Source: Candidatus Zambryskiibacteriota bacterium (GTDB taxonomy: Bacteria > Patescibacteriota > Minisyncoccia > Phycocordibacterales > DATDWN01). From it: a DNA stretch of 33,975 bases. Location of the stretch: positions 1 through 33,975 of the forward strand of contig JAPLZY010000017.1 in the NCBI GenBank assembly GCA_026394775.1, in the 5' to 3' direction. Made by a program: the position numbers and the translations under genes. Below the pieces are notes generated by a model, which worked only from the letters and a program-made list of their open reading frames with translations, had not been told where the DNA came from and did not search any database. Shown piece by piece: positions 15,950-22,762 of the stretch. Each line of letters begins with the position of its first letter. The stretch's first letter is position 1.

Positions 15950-16492
15950 ATGACTGATACTATAGAGAAAGCGGTGTTCGGAGGAGGATGTTTCTGGTGT
16001 ACTGAAGCAGTATTTCAAATGCTTAAAGGTGTAAGTGAAGTATATCCGGGGTACGCAGGAGGAAGTGTGCCAAACCCCACCTATGAACAGGTATGTATGG
16101 GAGATACCGGGCACGCTGAAGTGGTGGTTGTGGAGTATGATCCGAGTCTGGTCTCATACAAAGACCTGATGACTGTCTTTTTTGCAAGTCACAATCCAAC
16201 TGAGAAAAACAGGCAAGGGGCTGATGTAGGGACTCAGTACCGTTCATCTATTTTTTATACGACAGAGAAGCAAAAAGAAGAAGCTCTTGCATATATCGAA
16301 GAGATAAATGCCACAGGTGGAGGAAAACCTCTGGTGACAGAAGTAGAGCCCCTGAGAGAGGTCTACAAAGCAGAGAGCTATCACAAAGACTATTACACCA
16401 ATCATTCGACAGCGGGGTATTGTCAGTTGGTTATTAATCCGAAGCTTGATAAGGTGAAGGAAAAGTTCGCGAATTTATTAAAGGAAAAATAA
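15950..16492 (+). CDS. msrA: Peptide-methionine (S)-S-oxide reductase MsrA
   Basis: MsrA reduces methionine-S-sulfoxide in proteins back to methionine. The active-site segment GGGCFWCTEAVF holds the catalytic Cys14. The family signatures VYPGYAGG, YEQVCMGDTGHAEVVVVEYDP and TEKNRQGADVGTQYRSSIFY follow, with a probable resolving Cys in STAGYCQLVINPK. Length (180 aa) is normal and there is no signal peptide, so it acts in the cytoplasm. It directly follows the DUF3298 gene and is separated from msrB by a 161-nt structured element. Confidence 0.97.
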   Translation: MTDTIEKAVFGGGCFWCTEAVFQMLKGVSEVYPGYAGGSVPNPTYEQVCMGDTGHAEVVVVEYDPSLVSYKDLMTVFFASHNPTEKNRQGADVGTQYRSSIFYTTEKQKEEALAYIEEINATGGGKPLVTEVEPLREVYKAESYHKDYYTNHSTAGYCQLVINPKLDKVKEKFANLLKEK

Positions 16493-16495
16493 TAT

Positions 16496-16656
16496 AAAGA
16501 CTTTTTATTCATCATAAGTTTTCTGGGGCAATCTATCTAGCCCTGCTGGGCTAGCGAACTGCTCGTTGCTCAAGAAAATTATAAATGGATTACCATTTTA
16601 ATTTTCTAAGCTCCTGTGCAAGGCCCCAATAAACTTATAATTAAACAAAGTCTTTT
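16496..16656 (+). repeat. 161-nt branched inverted-repeat element between msrA and msrB
   Basis: Outer arms AAAGACTTT/AAAGTCTTT and TAAGTTT..GGGGC/GCCCC..AAACTTA enclose two inner hairpins. These are CTAGCCC-TGCT-GGGCTAG and GAAAATTA(T)AAATGG-ATTA-CCATTTTAATTTTC. This looks like a multi-branched RNA or cruciform DNA. No ORF. It starts 4 nt after the msrA stop and ends 16 nt before the msrB ATG. Confidence 0.7.
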
Positions 16657-16672
16657 AATTAATTAAAAATAT

Positions 16673-17056
16673 ATGGAAATCAACGAAGAAGAATTGAAAG
16701 TCAAGCTTACTCCCGAGGAGTATGCGGTGTTACGAGAAAAGGGAACAGAAGCCCCTTTTTCAGGTGCGCTTTTACATGATGAGCGAAGTGGAATGTATAC
16801 CTGCAAAGTGTGTGGGCAGGACCTTTTTGCATCAGATGCAAAGTTTGATTCAGGTACTGGCTGGCCGAGCTTTGACCAGGCAATACCAGGAAGTGTGGTA
16901 GAGACAGAGGACACTGCTCACGGAATGTCTCGCACAGAAATCACTTGCTCGCGCTGCGGTTCTCATTTGGGGCACGTGTTTCCAGATGGACCAACTCCTA
17001 CAGGTAAACGATATTGTTTGAACAGTGTGTGCCTAGACTTAAAACCATTAGAGTAA
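16673..17056 (+). CDS. msrB: Peptide-methionine (R)-S-oxide reductase MsrB
   Basis: MsrB reduces methionine-R-sulfoxide, complementing MsrA. The 127-aa protein has two zinc CxxC pairs (Cys44/47 in YTCKVCG and Cys92/95 in TCSRCG), the SGTGWPSF segment and the catalytic Cys115 in RYCLNSVCLDL. Cys120 close by is an additional cysteine. The stand-alone domain lacks a signal peptide. No Shine-Dalgarno is seen before ATG 16673. The gene follows the branched repeat and precedes a large perfect hairpin. Confidence 0.97.
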   Translation: MEINEEELKVKLTPEEYAVLREKGTEAPFSGALLHDERSGMYTCKVCGQDLFASDAKFDSGTGWPSFDQAIPGSVVETEDTAHGMSRTEITCSRCGSHLGHVFPDGPTPTGKRYCLNSVCLDLKPLE

Positions 17057-17058
17057 GA

Positions 17059-17104
17059 AATGATGGGGACCATCGGGCGCCCTCGCCCGATGGTCCCCAT
17101 CATT
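17059..17104. terminator. Perfect 21-bp hairpin between msrB and xseA
   Basis: Arms 17059-17079 and 17084-17104 are fully complementary (core GGGGACCATCGGGCG) with loop CCCT. There is no T-run on the + side, so it may be a Rho-independent terminator of unusual form or an mRNA-end stabiliser. It starts 3 nt after the msrB stop. Confidence 0.6.
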
Positions 17105-17109
17105 CAGTT

Positions 17110-17118
17110 TGGTATACT
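17110..17118 (+). promoter_or_regulatory. Extended -10 promoter of xseA
   Basis: TGGTATACT ends at 17118, seven bases before ATG 17126, so a leaderless mRNA is expected. Confidence 0.6.
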
Positions 17119-17125
17119 AATACCC

Positions 17126-18382
17126 ATGCAAGATAGCTCAATGTCACTCGACATAGTCTTTTCTGTCAGCGAATACTTAGACTCTTTGAACCGCTCATTG
17201 AAGCAGGTGCGGGCGCGTATTGTCGGTGAGGTTTTAGGAATACAAGAATATCCTGGCCGAAGCTACATGTATTTTTCAATCAAAGATCCGAAAGATGGAA
17301 GTACAGCAAAGTGCTTCATGTGGAAGCAGGATTACAAAAATTCAAGGGTGAATATTGAAGAAGGTATGGAAGTGGTCCTCACTGCATATCCCAATGTGTA
17401 CAAACCAAATGGTGGCATGACTTTGCAGGTGGAAGAAATAGAACTCGTGGGTGAAGGTGCTCTCAAGATTGCTTATGAAAAACTCAAAACACAGCTTGAA
17501 AAAGAAGGTTTGTTTGATGAAGTAAATAAAAAAGCATTGCCGGCACTACCACATCGTATTGGAGTGATTACTTCTAAAAGCGGAGCAGTGATCAGTGACT
17601 TTCTTTCAAATATCGGCAAGTATGGATTTGAAATCATTTTCGTGGATTCAAAAGTAGAAGGTGAGGGTGCGGTCAAAGACCTTCTTTCGGCCCTCCGTAC
17701 GCTGTATATCCAAAAGGTGGATATACTCGTACTGATGCGCGGAGGAGGCTCCCTGGAGTCATTTCAGGCCTTTAATAATGAGTCTGTGGTGCGAGCGGTA
17801 TCCAAATTTAATGCACCGGTGATTACTGGTATTGGGCATGACAAAGATGCACCACTTGTTTCTTTTGTGTCAGACAAAAATGTATCGACACCGACTGCGG
17901 TAGCAAATCTTTTGAATGCTGGTTGGAAAGAAGCAGAACATGAAGTTGAACTTGCAGAGCAAAAGATTGTAGGGCGATTTGAAAAAGTTTTACACGAACA
18001 GAACTTCCTACTTTCAAATGCAGAGCGTATTATCGAACAGCGTTTTCGAATTGTTTTTGAAACATTCAGGATGTATCAAGAAAGTTTGTCTCGTTCGTTT
18101 GACCGCATCGGAATTGCGATTGAACGAATGAAGGATTCTATTGTAGAGTCTGAGCGAAGAATCCTACGCGAATTTACAGAGGGGTTGGAAAAGAAAAAAG
18201 ATGTGTTGGGACAATTTGAAAAATTACTCACCGGACTCAATCCTGAGCGTCAGTTACGTCTCGGCTGGAGTATTACAAAAAACAAAGCGGGTGTGGTGGT
18301 GCGAAGTGTGAGTCAAGTAAAAAGTGGAGAGGAGCTTGAAGTTTCGCTTGCAGACGGTTCTCTTAATGTTAAAATCAAGTAA
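17126..18382 (+). CDS. xseA: Exodeoxyribonuclease VII large subunit
   Basis: XseA with XseB degrades single-stranded DNA in repair and recombination. The 418-aa protein has an N-terminal OB fold (about 20-100: VRARIVGEVLG, YMYFSIKDP, KCFMWKQD) and the catalytic domain with IGVITSKSGAVISDFLS, VLMRGGGSLESF, NESVVRAV, and PVITGIGHDKDAPLVSFVSD. Long coiled-coil helices (about 275-370) and a C-terminal beta segment (GWSITKN) follow. The ORF track starts at 17060 inside the perfect hairpin; ATG 17126, just after the -10 box, is better. xseB starts 3 nt after the stop. Confidence 0.95.
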   Translation: MQDSSMSLDIVFSVSEYLDSLNRSLKQVRARIVGEVLGIQEYPGRSYMYFSIKDPKDGSTAKCFMWKQDYKNSRVNIEEGMEVVLTAYPNVYKPNGGMTLQVEEIELVGEGALKIAYEKLKTQLEKEGLFDEVNKKALPALPHRIGVITSKSGAVISDFLSNIGKYGFEIIFVDSKVEGEGAVKDLLSALRTLYIQKVDILVLMRGGGSLESFQAFNNESVVRAVSKFNAPVITGIGHDKDAPLVSFVSDKNVSTPTAVANLLNAGWKEAEHEVELAEQKIVGRFEKVLHEQNFLLSNAERIIEQRFRIVFETFRMYQESLSRSFDRIGIAIERMKDSIVESERRILREFTEGLEKKKDVLGQFEKLLTGLNPERQLRLGWSITKNKAGVVVRSVSQVKSGEELEVSLADGSLNVKIK

Positions 18383-18385
18383 TAT

Positions 18386-18604
18386 ATGAAAACAACTGAA
18401 AAAAAATCAACGAAGGGAGAAATCACAGACATGCTTAAAAGACTGGGGGCGATAGTATCGTGGTTTGAGTCTCAGCAAGAAATGGATGTAGAAAAAGCTC
18501 TTGAGCAAGTAAAGGAAGGTGTGGGTTTGATCAAAGAATCAAAAGAGCGATTGAAAGAAATTGAAAATGAGTTTAAAGAAATTAAGAAGAGTATTGAGGA
18601 GTAG
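18386..18604 (+). CDS. xseB: Exodeoxyribonuclease VII small subunit
   Basis: This small acidic helical protein (72 aa) has the pattern of XseB: a helical hairpin with EITDMLKRLGAIVSWFESQ and MDVEKALEQVKEGVGLIKESKERL. It binds the coiled coil of XseA. The call is strengthened by its place 3 nt after xseA. It is followed by a strong terminator. Confidence 0.85.
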   Translation: MKTTEKKSTKGEITDMLKRLGAIVSWFESQQEMDVEKALEQVKEGVGLIKESKERLKEIENEFKEIKKSIEE

Positions 18605-18606
18605 TG

Positions 18607-18633
18607 AAAAAGAGACCGGCTGGTCTCTTTTTT
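18607..18633. terminator. Bidirectional intrinsic terminator
   Basis: AAAAAGAGACC / GGTCTCTTTTT form an 11-bp stem with loop GGCT. T-runs on both strands end xseAB (+) and the small zinc-ribbon gene (-). Confidence 0.9.
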
Positions 18634-18644
18634 GCTTACGATGA

Positions 18645-18818
18645 TCATTCTTTTAGATCATCGTAAAAAACTGCTTGAGCACACCGAGTACACTCTTTTG
18701 GGAGAGGTTCACCTGCAACATGGTTCTCTCCGCCAGCGAAAATTCGGTGTGGTGTCTTTTCCTTACACCAAGCACAGGGCTCACTGGCGCTGCCCCCAAT
18801 AACAACTTTTTTTCCCAT
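18645..18818 (-). CDS. 57-residue double-CxxC (zinc-ribbon-like) protein
   Basis: This gene is not in the ORF track because it is under 60 aa. From ATG 18818 the minus strand reads MGKKVVIGGSASEPCAWCKEKT..., with CAWC and, 25 residues later, CTRC, a spacing suitable for one zinc ion. A GGAG lies about 10 nt upstream (acGGAGcgcaaaactaATG). It lies 30 nt downstream of the LOG-PCD gene and ends at a shared terminator, so it is probably the last gene of that operon. Function unknown; zinc-ribbon-like proteins often bind nucleic acid or protein. Confidence 0.65.
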   Translation of the reverse strand: MGKKVVIGGSASEPCAWCKEKTPHRIFAGGENHVAGEPLPKECTRCAQAVFYDDLKE

Positions 18819-18848
18819 TAGTTTTGCGCTCCGTGTAAAAATGTACCA

Positions 18849-19898
18849 CTATCTCAGTATCTCGTCAATTTTTGCCGCCACAATAAAGTCATTGTCTGAG
18901 AGGCCTTTGATTGCGTGGGTAGTGAGCACAATCTTCACTTTATTGAATTCATAGAGGTGGATATCAGGGTGATGGCTTTCTCCTTCTGCAATATGAGCAA
19001 CTCGGTTTATAAAACGTATTGCTTCTCTAAAGTCAGTAAATTGAATAATTTTTTCAATATGCGTGTCCTCGATGAGTACCCATTGGTTTATTTGCTCAAG
19101 AAGCTCTTCGCTTTTGTCGTGTGAAAGTGGAGCGGTGTTTCCTTCGCACGGTAGACATTCTTTTGTTGCAAGTGGGTTTATGATTTGAAAATGTCCAAGG
19201 GGTACGCCATTTCGAATAGGTGCTTTTTTAATAATATCTAAAATCAAATTCTCATCATCTGTAATGGTATACAAGTTTAAATCATCAGGGTCAATTGTTC
19301 CTCGAGAAAGCAGTTCTTCTTTGAGCATTTTCTGTAGACCACCCCAAAAATCACTTCCGACAAGAATAATAGGGACTTGTTCAATTTTTTTGGTTTGAAC
19401 AAGAGTGAGGATTTCAAAAAATTCATCGAGTGTCCCAAACCCTCCAGGGAAAAATATGTATGCTTCAGCAGCAAAAGAAAGACATACTTTTCGACTAAAG
19501 AAATAGTAGAAATCGAGGTGTCGAGTGAGGTAGGGGTTGATTGCTTGTTCGTGAGGAAGCTGGATTGTGAGTCCGACTGATTCACCTTTAGCTTGAAACG
19601 CTCCTTTGTTTGCTCCCTCCATTACACCTGGTCCTCCGCCAGTCACAACAGCATACTGAAGCTCTTGTGCTATTCGCAAAGCAAGAGATTCGGCTTGTTT
19701 GTAGAGAGGATGTGTTTCGTTAAAACGAGCTCCTCCGAAGAAAGTTACAGATTTGGGAAGATCTTCAAGAAAAGTAAATGCCTCTTTAAATTCTTGTGAA
19801 ATCAAAGAAACTCGTTCGTGTGCCGCTGAGTGGATTTCTTTTTTTGTAAGGGTTTTAAATTCTGGTTTAGAACGATTTATTTTATGTACATCAGTCAT
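18849..19898 (-). CDS. LOG-like Rossmann protein fused to pterin-4a-carbinolamine dehydratase domain
   Basis: The 349-aa protein has two domains. Residues about 25-225 are a TIGR00730/LOG-type fold with FFGGARF, VTGGGPGVMEGANKGA and FPGGFGTLDEFFEIL, the motifs of cytokinin-riboside-monophosphate phosphoribohydrolase relatives. Residues about 245-349 match pterin-4a-carbinolamine dehydratase: ECLPCEG, F-DFREAIRFINRVAHIAEGESHHPDIHL, VLTTHAIKGLSDNDFIVAAKID. The HHP and later TH give the catalytic histidines. The second domain would dehydrate a hydroxy-tetrahydropterin or act as a dimerisation cofactor. No pterin hydroxylase is in the window. The track begins at TTG 19916, but ATG 19898, 6 nt after TACAAT, is preferred. 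Confidence 0.85.
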   Translation of the reverse strand: MTDVHKINRSKPEFKTLTKKEIHSAAHERVSLISQEFKEAFTFLEDLPKSVTFFGGARFNETHPLYKQAESLALRIAQELQYAVVTGGGPGVMEGANKGAFQAKGESVGLTIQLPHEQAINPYLTRHLDFYYFFSRKVCLSFAAEAYIFFPGGFGTLDEFFEILTLVQTKKIEQVPIILVGSDFWGGLQKMLKEELLSRGTIDPDDLNLYTITDDENLILDIIKKAPIRNGVPLGHFQIINPLATKECLPCEGNTAPLSHDKSEELLEQINQWVLIEDTHIEKIIQFTDFREAIRFINRVAHIAEGESHHPDIHLYEFNKVKIVLTTHAIKGLSDNDFIVAAKIDEILR

Positions 19899-19904
19899 AC
19901 ATGT

Positions 19905-19910
19905 ATTGTA
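19905..19910 (-). promoter_or_regulatory. -10 box of the LOG-PCD gene
   Basis: TACAAT on the minus strand, 6 nt before ATG 19898; a leaderless start is expected. Confidence 0.5.
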
Positions 19911-19936
19911 ACTCAAGAAGAGTAAATCTGAAATAC

Positions 19937-20638
19937 TTATAACCCCAGAGAGTTTAAAAATACTTCCTGTTCTTCATCTACTATCTCTCTGTACTGACCT
20001 GGTTTTACAGCGTTAAGTTCAATATTTTGCACACGTACCCGTTTGAGGTCTGTTACGGTGTAGCCGAGTTTTTCGGTCATACGTCTAATCTGTCTGTTTT
20101 TGCCCTCGGTCAATGTCAAAGAAAAAACATCTTCTTTGATTTTTTTAAACTTCGCAGGTTTTGTCATATGGTCTCCGATATCAATACCTGAAGACATGTG
20201 CTTCATAAATGCGGGAGTGAATTTTTTGTTTACGGTCACGACATATTCTTTTTCGTGGTTTTTTTCAGGGTTTAAGAGTCGGTCGGTAATACGTCCGTCG
20301 TTGGTGAGGATAATAAGTCCATATGAGTCTTTGTCGAGGCGTCCGATAGGGAAGACACGTGTCCGATAGTGGACTGCATCCACAATCTCTTTTTCTTCAC
20401 CCTGGGCACCAGTAGTGACAATACCTTTTGGTTTGTTGTATGCCAAATACACATACTGAGTTGGTTTTCTCTTTTGCTTTACCACCACCACGTCTGCTTC
20501 GGTGACTTTGTCCCCAAGCACTGCTCGTTTGCCGTTTATCGTCACGAGGCCTTTGGTGATGATCTCATCGGCTCCTCGACGTGTCTCGTAGCCTTTGAGA
20601 GCCAGGTATTTGTTGATGCGAATAGCTTTTTCTTCCAT
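19937..20638 (-). CDS. RsuA/RluF-family 23S rRNA pseudouridine synthase
   Basis: The 233-aa protein has an N-terminal S4 RNA-binding domain (IRINKYLALKGYETRRGADEIITKGLVTINGK). The catalytic domain follows, with YNKPKGIVTT, the active-site GRLDKDSYGLIILTNDG (catalytic Asp), NHEKEYVVTV and EGKNRQIRRM. HEKEY and the general order are closest to RluF, which modifies 23S rRNA near position 2604, but RluB and RsuA relatives cannot be excluded, so no symbol is given. The stop lies 39 nt before the LOG-PCD start; each gene has its own -10 box. Confidence 0.88.
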   Translation of the reverse strand: MEEKAIRINKYLALKGYETRRGADEIITKGLVTINGKRAVLGDKVTEADVVVVKQKRKPTQYVYLAYNKPKGIVTTGAQGEEKEIVDAVHYRTRVFPIGRLDKDSYGLIILTNDGRITDRLLNPEKNHEKEYVVTVNKKFTPAFMKHMSSGIDIGDHMTKPAKFKKIKEDVFSLTLTEGKNRQIRRMTEKLGYTVTDLKRVRVQNIELNAVKPGQYREIVDEEQEVFLNSLGL

Positions 20639-20646
20639 ATATCCAC

Positions 20647-20675
20647 ACTATACCTTGGATTAAGACATGGTACAA
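20647..20675 (-). promoter_or_regulatory. Promoter of the pseudouridine synthase gene
   Basis: On the minus strand TTGTAC, 17-nt spacer, TATAGT; the ATG (20638) is 8 nt downstream. The promoter lies beside repeat copy B. Confidence 0.6.
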
Positions 20676-20694
20676 TAAGAAGAACTCCACATCT

Positions 20695-20786
20695 GACAAA
20701 TTTCGTTGTTGGACTGCAAAAAATAATTTCCACCGTACAGCGAGTACGCCTACAATTATTTTTCTAGTCCGCCTAGAACTTTGCTC
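20695..20786 (-). repeat. 92-nt hairpin element, copy B (inverted relative to copy A)
   Basis: The minus strand reads GAGCAAAGTTCTAGGCGGAC... and aligns without gaps to 13691-13782 with 12 mismatches. AAAAATAATT/AATTATTTTT, GGACT/AGTCC and the CGTAC/GTACG tip are kept. It lies in the divergent region between the pseudouridine synthase and FKBP genes. Confidence 0.8.
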
Positions 20787-20812
20787 AGATCTGAAGTTCT
20801 AAACTAAATATT

Positions 20813-21268
20813 ATGAAGAAATTAAGTAAAAATGAAAAAATCGCTGTCACCGTTTCTTTGTTTGTGATAGGATTCTTTTTTCTCTTTGGAGAACAAATTT
20901 TACGAGTTGCAATTAATAGCGGAGCACGCGATGTAAAAATTATGACTATTCCACAAATAATAAGTGAAGATAAAGAAATCGGTACAGGAGCAGAAGCGCT
21001 TCCTGGACGACAAGTAACCGTAAACTATACAGGGACATTTACTAATGGAAAACTATTTGATACATCAGTCGGTAAACAGCCATTTACATTTCTTTTGGGT
21101 GCGGGGCAGGTGATACAAGGATGGGATAAAGGTGTGGTGGGTATGAAAGTGGGTGGAAAGAGAATGCTTACTATTCCTCAAGAATACGCTTATGGCGCCA
21201 ATGATTACGGACCGATTCCTGGAGGCTCAACTCTTATATTTGAAATTGAATTATTGAACGTACAGTAA
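20813..21268 (+). CDS. Membrane-anchored FKBP-type peptidyl-prolyl isomerase
   Basis: The 151-aa protein has an N-terminal TM helix (about 9-28, IAVTVSLFVIGFFFLFGEQIL) and a C-terminal FKBP domain. The domain has VTVNYTGTFTNGKLFDTSV, FLLGAGQVIQGWDKGVVGMKVGGKRMLTIP, YGANDYGPIPGGSTLIFEIEL; the drug-binding-pocket residues (Y, D, W, Y) are present. It should assist proline-limited folding outside the membrane. The ATG lies 7 nt after a weak TAAACT, downstream of repeat copy B. tgt follows 20 nt later. Confidence 0.9.
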   Translation: MKKLSKNEKIAVTVSLFVIGFFFLFGEQILRVAINSGARDVKIMTIPQIISEDKEIGTGAEALPGRQVTVNYTGTFTNGKLFDTSVGKQPFTFLLGAGQVIQGWDKGVVGMKVGGKRMLTIPQEYAYGANDYGPIPGGSTLIFEIELLNVQ

Positions 21269-21288
21269 AAGTAAGGTATTGTGTGCGA

Positions 21289-22491
21289 ATGAAGCCTATC
21301 CTATTTAAGATAGAAAAAAAGTTAGAGGGCAAACTCGGGCGAACTGGGGTTTTGTCGACTCCGCATGGTGACATACAAACCCCTGCTTTTGTGACCGTGG
21401 GCACTAAAGCCACTGTCAAAGCGCTCACTCCTGAAATGGTCAAAGACTTGGGTGCTCAGGTGGTGCTTGCCAATACGTATCATTTGTATTTAGAACCCGG
21501 AGACGGGATTGTGCGTGATGCAGGAGGTATACAAAAATTTATGAATTGGAAGGGTCCAACGATGACCGACTCAGGAGGTTTTCAAGTTTTTTCTCTGGGA
21601 GCTGCATATGGAAACGGCTTGGGGAAGATTTTGAAACGTGGAAAAGAAGAGCTTGCATTGCCAGTACTAAACGAAGAGATGTCTCGCAAAGCGATCATCG
21701 ACCCAAATGGAGTGATGTTTCGTTCTCACATCGACGGCTCTTCGCACTACTTCACTCCAGAAAAAAGTATTGAAATCCAGCATAATCTCGGAGCTGACAT
21801 GATTTTTGCTTTTGATGAATGCACTTCACCTCACGAGTCCGACCATTACCAAGGAGAAGCACTGGATCGTACACATCGCTGGGCAAAGCGTTCGCTCGAA
21901 TATCACAAGTCAAAACCAAATAAAGATACACAGGGGCTTTTTGGAATTGTTCAAGGTGGGAGAAGTGAAAAACTTCGTAAAGAAAGCGCGGAGTTTTTGG
22001 GTACATTAGATTTTGACGGATATGGTATCGGAGGCTCATTTGAAAAAGAAGATATGAACAAAGCGGTGGAGTGGTGCAACAGCGTGCTACCTGAAGACAA
22101 ACCAAGACATTTGCTAGGTATTGGTGAGCCAATGGATCTGTTTGGTGCAGTGGAAAACGGCTGTGACCTTTTTGACTGTGTGGCGCCAACACGCATGGGA
22201 CGCAATGGAGGAGTGCATACACGAGACGGCAAGATCAACCTCGGCAATGCAGAATACCGCACTGACTTTACTCCAATAGATGCAGAGTGTGGATGCTATA
22301 CATGTAAAAATTATACCAAAGCGTACTTGGCACACCTTTTCCGCTCGAAAGAAATGCTCGCGGGGACTTTGGCATCAGTTCACAATCTGTATTTTATTAT
22401 TCATATGGTAGATACGATGCGCGAGGCGATAGGGAATGACACTTTTTTTGAATATAAAGAGGAGTTTTTGAAACGGTATTATCGGAAGTAA
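21289..22491 (+). CDS. tgt: tRNA-guanine transglycosylase
   Basis: Tgt exchanges G34 in GUN anticodons for preQ1 on the route to queuosine. The 400-aa protein shows TDSGGFQVFSL, FAFDECTSP, GIGGSFEKEDM, LGIGEP, the nucleophile-bearing DCVAPTRMGRNG and the zinc site CGCYTCKNYTKAYLAHLF. It is about 20-25 residues longer than E. coli Tgt, mostly through an insertion after the substrate loop (AAYGNGLGKILKRGKEELALPVLNEEM). No queuosine biosynthesis genes lie nearby, so the substrate could be guanine-like bases scavenged from elsewhere. ATG 21289 follows TATTGT by 6 nt; the track's GTG 21283 is less likely. Confidence 0.95.
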   Translation: MKPILFKIEKKLEGKLGRTGVLSTPHGDIQTPAFVTVGTKATVKALTPEMVKDLGAQVVLANTYHLYLEPGDGIVRDAGGIQKFMNWKGPTMTDSGGFQVFSLGAAYGNGLGKILKRGKEELALPVLNEEMSRKAIIDPNGVMFRSHIDGSSHYFTPEKSIEIQHNLGADMIFAFDECTSPHESDHYQGEALDRTHRWAKRSLEYHKSKPNKDTQGLFGIVQGGRSEKLRKESAEFLGTLDFDGYGIGGSFEKEDMNKAVEWCNSVLPEDKPRHLLGIGEPMDLFGAVENGCDLFDCVAPTRMGRNGGVHTRDGKINLGNAEYRTDFTPIDAECGCYTCKNYTKAYLAHLFRSKEMLAGTLASVHNLYFIIHMVDTMREAIGNDTFFEYKEEFLKRYYRK

Positions 22492-22574
22492 ATTATTCGT
22501 GCCTTGTGTGAAAAATATCTTTATGTAAGTATACAAGCAGATCTGGTTGTCAGATCAAATCCAAGGAGGGTCCA

Positions 22575-22616
22575 ATGAAGACCTTTACCGTGGAGGTGAT
22601 CCAGAAGATTCGGTAG
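22575..22616 (+). CDS. 13-residue micro-ORF
   Basis: ATG AAG ... TAG encodes MKTFTVEVIQKIR. The ribosome binding site (AAGGAGGG) is one of the best in the window, far better than those of most real genes here. Product function unknown; possibly it is translation of this ORF that matters rather than the peptide. Confidence 0.4.
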   Translation: MKTFTVEVIQKIR

Positions 22617-22659
22617 TTCCCATCCTAGGGAAACAAGGAGGTGGTGCAGGTGACATAAA

Positions 22660-22690
22660 GGCGGTCTTGCCCGACAAGACCGCCTTTTCT
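22660..22690 (+). terminator. Intrinsic terminator
   Basis: GGCGGTCTTG / CAAGACCGCC (10 bp, loop CCCGA), followed by TTTTCT. Confidence 0.9.
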
Positions 22691-22729
22691 CTTGCGTGTA
22701 TAGTTATCCACAGTTTTTTAAAAAAGATT

Positions 22730-22752
22730 TGACAGAAAAATGAGGTGGTGGT
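22730..22752 (+). promoter_or_regulatory. Possible promoter of the GC-rich transcript
   Basis: TTGACA at about 22730-22735 matches consensus; the best -10 after 17 nt is a weak TAAGTT. Expected start is near 22763. Confidence 0.35.
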
Positions 22753-22762
22753 AAGTTAATAA

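Larger units (their letters stand above)
22539..22690 (+). ncRNA. Candidate short transcript with a 13-codon ORF and strong terminator
   Basis: The unit contains a 5' hairpin GATCTG-GTTGT-CAGATC, a near-perfect Shine-Dalgarno (AAGGAGGG) with an ATG five bases later, a second AAGGAGG at 22635-22641 and the terminator at 22660-22690. It may be a leader-peptide transcript or a small RNA exposing Shine-Dalgarno-like sequence. Its 5' end is not defined: TATACA at 22530-22535 is the best -10 candidate. Confidence 0.45.

Noticed and set aside
17060-17125. Longer xseA start in the ORF track
   Set aside because: The extra 22 codons lie in a perfect 21-bp hairpin and the promoter; ATG 17126 fits the family N-terminus.
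20100-20767. Plus-strand ORFs of 89 and 132 aa opposite the pseudouridine synthase gene and repeat B
   Set aside because: They are shadows of a well-supported minus-strand gene and its promoter region; no domain is recognised in them.
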